The notes beneath the pieces are model-generated. The model was not told the origin of the DNA, ran no database searches, and worked only from the letters and a program-made list of their open reading frames with translations. A stretch of 64,000 nt of DNA, from NCBI GenBank assembly GCA_017515465.1, contig JAFWFV010000028.1, positions 1-64,000 of the forward strand, written 5' to 3'. The position numbers were made by a program, and so were the translations under genes. The DNA is from Clostridiales bacterium. GTDB taxonomy: Bacteria > Bacillota > Clostridia > Saccharofermentanales > Saccharofermentanaceae. Positions 60,929 to 64,000 of the stretch are shown piece after piece. Positions within the stretch are counted from its first letter, which is position 1; every line of letters begins with the position of its first letter.

Positions 60929-60990
60929 CCTTTATCTGCGCCGTTTCGACCGCCCTGGTACAACAATTTTAAAAAATATGCTATTTTTTT

Positions 60991-61019
60991 TGTAACGTTT
61001 TTGAATTATCCCCGTCTAA
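60991..61019 (+). promoter_or_regulatory. ECF-type promoter of the sigma/anti-sigma operon
   Basis: TGTAAC (60991-60996) is followed after 16 bp by CGTCTAA (61013-61019). AAC...CGTC with this spacing is the ECF pattern known from the B. subtilis sigma factors W, X and M. It lies 35 bp before the ECF gene, implying autoregulation. A small dyad, GTCTAATAGAC, covers the -10. Confidence 0.7.
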
Positions 61020-61053
61020 TAGACGAGATCACAGAAGAAAGGTGCATTGATAC

Positions 61054-61542
61054 TTGGATAAGAATACCGCAGAAAAGCTATATAAAGCCTTTTACATGAA
61101 GGTATTCTCCTACGTCATGACACTTGCTAAGGATCGCAGTGACGCCGAAGAGATAACCCAGGAGACTTTTTTCAGGGCGATATCAACTGAGAAGAGTTTC
61201 CGGGGAGACAGCGACAGTTTCACGTGGCTGTGCGCTATCGCCAAGAACATCTTCATCGACGAGAAGAGGAGAGGCGCCAGACTGGAGGATGAGCCCGGGG
61301 AGGAGGTTCCGGATACCAATAAGGGTATCGAGGAAGTCCTGACCGACCGTGACCAGTCACTGAGGATCCACAGCATATTGCATAACATGGAGGAACCCTA
61401 CAAAGAGGTCTTTCAGCTGAGAGTATTCGGTGAACTGTCGTTTACCGAGATAGGTTCTATCTTCGGTAAGACAGAGACCTGGGCCCGCGTAACCTATCAC
61501 CGCGCCAGACTCAAGATCAAAGAAAGGATGGAAGAACAATGA
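61054..61542 (+). CDS. ECF-family RNA polymerase sigma factor
   Basis: This 162-residue protein starts at TTG. Region 2 includes KDRSDAEEITQETFFRAI and FTWLCAIAKNIFIDEKRR (~25-70); region 4 includes EVFQLRVFGELSFTEIGSIFGKTETWARVTYHRA (~120-155). It is typical of ECF factors that respond to envelope stress. AAAGG lies 11 nt before the TTG. The reading frame overlaps the anti-sigma gene by 4 bp. The promoter just upstream fits recognition by this same factor. Confidence 0.92.
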   Translation: MDKNTAEKLYKAFYMKVFSYVMTLAKDRSDAEEITQETFFRAISTEKSFRGDSDSFTWLCAIAKNIFIDEKRRGARLEDEPGEEVPDTNKGIEEVLTDRDQSLRIHSILHNMEEPYKEVFQLRVFGELSFTEIGSIFGKTETWARVTYHRARLKIKERMEEQ

Positions 61543-62495
61543 AATACGATTGTGATATGATCTCCGATCTGTTGCCTTTATATAAAGACGGAATATGCAG
61601 CGAATCAAGCAGAAAGATCGTTGAAGAGCATCTGGAAGAATGCCGGGACTGCTTCAACGTCCTGAATAGCATGAACGACGAGACGATAGACGAGGAGATC
61701 ATCAGGGAAAAGAATGAAGTCATCAAGTCTCAGGCGAAGTTCTTCAAGCGCAAGAGCGCAATAACGGGAACTGTATTCGCAGGGATCTTCTCGATGCCGA
61801 TCCTGGTCTGCTTCATAGTGGACCTGGCCAACGGCGGGGGACTGAGCTGGTTCTTTATAGTACTGGCTGCCATGCTGGTACCGGCATCACTGATAGTCGC
61901 GCCCCTCATGGCGCCGAAGAACAGGATGTTTACGGCCATGACGCTGTTTACCGTCAGCGTCTTGCTGCTGCTGGGTGTAATAGCGGTATCGACGGGCGGC
62001 AGCTGGTTCTTTATCGCAGCTTCTGCAGTGCTCTTCGGACTGACGATCCTCTTTGCCCCCTTCATCGCGGCCAGGAGACCGGTCAACAAATATCTCGGAA
62101 ATAAAAAAGGCCTGGCCATCATGGGCGCATATACTCTGACATTTGTCCTCATGATGACAACCATCGGTCTGACGGTGGGCGCAGCAGAGTTCTTCCCCAT
62201 GGCACTTGCCATCGCGGGACCTCTCCTGGCAGTAGCCTGGGCATCATTTGCCATCATCAGATATCTCCCCGCAAGCGGCCTGGTCAAGGCAGGCATCGTT
62301 ACGATGCTCATCAGCATCTGCTCATTCCTGCCTCAGTTCCTTGCTGAGCGGGCAGTATCGGCAAGAGCCACCGGCGTAGTCTCATATTCAACATCAACAC
62401 CCGGCGTGGCAGTCATCGGACTGACAGTCGGAGCAATACTTTTAGTAACAGGGATAATAATTGCACTTGTAAAAGGAGGAAAGAAAAATGCATAA
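61539..62495 (+). CDS. Membrane-bound zinc-finger anti-sigma factor
   Basis: This 318-residue protein has an N-terminal ZAS/zf-HC2 motif (HLEECRDC, ~32-39, with an upstream Cys) followed by about seven membrane helices (~75-315). It would hold the ECF factor at the membrane until a signal releases it. The polytopic tail is larger than in single-helix anti-sigmas and may itself sense membrane state. It overlaps the sigma gene by ATGA and the DUF4097 gene by 8 bp. Confidence 0.85.
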   Translation: MKYDCDMISDLLPLYKDGICSESSRKIVEEHLEECRDCFNVLNSMNDETIDEEIIREKNEVIKSQAKFFKRKSAITGTVFAGIFSMPILVCFIVDLANGGGLSWFFIVLAAMLVPASLIVAPLMAPKNRMFTAMTLFTVSVLLLLGVIAVSTGGSWFFIAASAVLFGLTILFAPFIAARRPVNKYLGNKKGLAIMGAYTLTFVLMMTTIGLTVGAAEFFPMALAIAGPLLAVAWASFAIIRYLPASGLVKAGIVTMLISICSFLPQFLAERAVSARATGVVSYSTSTPGVAVIGLTVGAILLVTGIIIALVKGGKKNA

Positions 62496-63426
62496 GTTAG
62501 CAGGAGCAGTTACAACATTACTTTTATCAGCATCACTTTTGATCTCGGGTTGTTCATTCAATCTCTTTTCCATGACGTCCTACAAATACGCTGATGCAGA
62601 CAAATATCAGGCAGGGGACAGGGAGATAACAGATACCATCACCAACCTGAACCTGGACTATCTCTCGGGCAAGGTCACCGTCAAGGGTGAGGACACAGAC
62701 AAGATCACCATTACTGAGACAGCAAACAGGGACCTCACAGAGGAACAGAAAGTCCATACATGGGTCAACGGCGATACACTCTATGTCAGGTTCTGCGCGT
62801 CATCCGGGAACATCAATATCAACAACATCGAAAAGAGCCTGGTGATCACGCTCCCTGAGGATCAGGCCCTGGATGTTGCCACGATGGATCTCACTTCAGG
62901 CGAGCTCACATACAGTAATATCAAGGCAGATACCATCAACTCCGATATCACATCCGGCAAGGTCGACATCACCGCTGAGGCAGGAGATGTCAACGTCGAT
63001 GCCACATCGGGAACAGTGCTCCTGAACCTGACCGGAAATAGCAGGAATGTCAAGATCGATGCCACATCAGGAGATATCGATGCTGTCATCGGAGACGCAG
63101 AGTCACTTGATATCGATGTAACCTCGGGCACCATCAATGTAACTGCAAACAGCATCAGGAGCATCAATGTCTCCAAGACCAGCGGGGATTCCGAGTTCAG
63201 GCTGAATGAGACCCCCGACAGCGTGGATATTGATTCCACATCAGGCAAGATCACGTTCTACCTGCCTGAGGACGCAGGGATCACTGCAGACATTGACACC
63301 ACATCAGGTGAGTTCAACTACAACCTGCCTTTCACCAGGAACGGCGGAGTATACGTCGCAGGCAACGGAGCATCAACGTTTAGTATCAATGCCACATCAG
63401 GCGACGTTACAATCAATAAGATCTGA
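62488..63426 (+). CDS. DUF4097-family beta-helix lipoprotein
   Basis: This 312-residue protein has a lipoprotein signal with lipobox LISGC (Cys ~22). The body is built of ~20-residue repeats carrying a TSG motif, such as DATSGDIDAVIG, DVTSGTINVT and DTTSGEFNYN, as in DUF4097/DUF4098 right-handed beta-helices. These often follow ECF/anti-sigma pairs and are thought to be part of an envelope-stress output such as antimicrobial-peptide response. It is the last gene of the operon, ahead of a good terminator. Confidence 0.88.
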   Translation: MHKLAGAVTTLLLSASLLISGCSFNLFSMTSYKYADADKYQAGDREITDTITNLNLDYLSGKVTVKGEDTDKITITETANRDLTEEQKVHTWVNGDTLYVRFCASSGNININNIEKSLVITLPEDQALDVATMDLTSGELTYSNIKADTINSDITSGKVDITAEAGDVNVDATSGTVLLNLTGNSRNVKIDATSGDIDAVIGDAESLDIDVTSGTINVTANSIRSINVSKTSGDSEFRLNETPDSVDIDSTSGKITFYLPEDAGITADIDTTSGEFNYNLPFTRNGGVYVAGNGASTFSINATSGDVTINKI

Positions 63427-63448
63427 AAACAATAAACAAAACGCAAAG

Positions 63449-63478
63449 AGACTGCTTCAGCGATGGAGCAGTCTTTTT
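63449..63478 (+). terminator. Terminator of the ECF operon
   Basis: AGACTGCT (63449-63456) pairs with AGCAGTCT (63467-63474) over a 10-nt loop, followed by TTTT. Confidence 0.88.
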
Positions 63479-63598
63479 ATATAATAAATATGTACAAATC
63501 ATCCATTTGTGTGATATATTATCTTTATTGTGCAAAAGTGTGCACAGTGTTTTTATGCTGTAATTTTGCAATTATATATACCGGGAGACTTTTGATCT

Positions 63599-64000
63599 AT
63601 GGCTAACAACATGATTAAAGGACAGGAAGAGGAGATAGATCTCCTTAAACTGCTGCAGGCATTGTGGCACAGTGCGTGGGTGATCGTCGCAACCGCCCTG
63701 GTCGGAGGCGTCATATTCCTCGTATACACGATGTTCTTCATCACACCACAGTACAATTCATCAGCACTGCTGTATGTCAACAACGGCATCAACGTAGGTT
63801 CTGCCAAGCTCAGCATCACCAGTTCGGATCTCTATGCATCCAACTCGCTGGTCGAAACCTTCAGTGTAATCCTGAAGAGCCGCAACACTCTGGATGCAGT
63901 GATCGAGGACGGCCAGATCCCTTACTCATACGAGGAGCTCGTAACAAAGGTATCAGGCGGAGCTGAGGGCGACACCCCTGTATTTAAGATCACAGTAACC
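63599..64000 (+). CDS. Wzz/YveK-type chain-length determinant protein (partial)
   Basis: Only the first 134 codons lie in the window. They encode a short cytoplasmic start (EEEIDLLKLLQALWHSAW), a membrane helix (~28-50) and the first part of an external domain with PQYNSSALLYVNN, the Wzz N-terminal pattern of polysaccharide co-polymerases. In Gram-positive bacteria it works with a BY-kinase to control capsule or exopolysaccharide export. A 120-bp spacer with TGTGCA repeats (63529-63546) precedes it, so a polysaccharide operon probably starts here. Confidence 0.88.
   Translation, partial: MANNMIKGQEEEIDLLKLLQALWHSAWVIVATALVGGVIFLVYTMFFITPQYNSSALLYVNNGINVGSAKLSITSSDLYASNSLVETFSVILKSRNTLDAVIEDGQIPYSYEELVTKVSGGAEGDTPVFKITVT

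Noticed and set aside
60869..61099. Open frame starting in the 50-bp repeats
   Set aside because: It spans the repeats and the ECF promoter, and the true sigma-factor gene begins inside it in another frame.
1..64000. tRNA and rRNA genes
   Set aside because: Reading through the intergenic regions gave no cloverleaf with a recognisable T loop and no rRNA segment; a tRNAscan run would be decisive.

Overview
The window reads as a chromosomal segment of a Clostridia-type member of the Bacillota, probably an anaerobic gut or rumen bacterium of the Lachnospiraceae or a neighbouring family. The evidence is the Firmicutes gene order rimP-nusA-rnpM-ylxQ-infB-rbfA-nrnA-truB-ribF, strong AGGAGG-type ribosome binding sites, many lipoproteins with a lipobox, Clostridia-style surface families (DHHW, DUF3737, transglutaminase-like and SGNH proteins), and mid-range GC content. 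No tRNA or rRNA gene was seen. The genus cannot be fixed from sequence alone.

Layout. 0-9 kb: the end of an rRNA/tRNA methyltransferase, a PrsW-type protease, a small double-glycine peptide, an epimerase-like SDR, a large class III cyclase receptor, an autoregulated TetR/hydrolase pair and a polytopic membrane protein. 9-14.6 kb: VanX-like dipeptidase, a secreted transglutaminase-like protein, a hydrolase, and then a stand-alone reverse transcriptase preceded by a structured non-coding RNA with a perfect 14-bp terminal helix. 14.8-26 kb: a ferredoxin-reductase/membrane fusion with a carotenoid-isomerase-like flavoprotein, a Wzy-like membrane protein, an aldo/keto reductase, an orphan ZnuA with a partner lipoprotein behind a Fur/Zur-like box, a DHH phosphoesterase, LarE and a PatB/DUF3737 pair. 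26-36 kb: thioredoxin, PurF, and a surface locus with four transglutaminase-like paralogues, an SGNH-like protein and a lipoprotein.

36-47 kb: rplM-rpsI, two tandem-repeat arrays next to a PD-(D/E)XK nuclease-like gene, metG-tatD-(membrane protein)-yhaM, an HD-GYP receptor, a DHHW lipoprotein, mnmA and mscL. 47-58.6 kb: a P-loop protein, then the long nusA-infB operon, followed by lgt and rodA. 58.6-64 kb: an acyltransferase and an acyltransferase remnant, a RelB/RelE-type toxin-antitoxin pair, an inverted second copy of the repeat arrays that carries the last ~70 bp of the nuclease gene, an ECF sigma/anti-sigma/DUF4097 operon with its own ECF-type promoter, and the start of a Wzz-like polysaccharide gene.

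The main candidate for an undescribed system is the reverse transcriptase with its leader RNA (13229-14584): an extended -10 promoter inside the end of the preceding gene, a ~138-nt RNA closed by a 14-bp helix and holding several hairpins, and an RT open reading frame that starts 9 nt later without a Shine-Dalgarno sequence. It is laid out like retrons and DRT-type defence RTs, but the RT motifs are not the classical retron ones. Second is the ~23-kb-spaced inverted repeat built from 50-bp and 19-bp tandem units plus the nuclease 3' end. Third is the fourfold transglutaminase surface locus.
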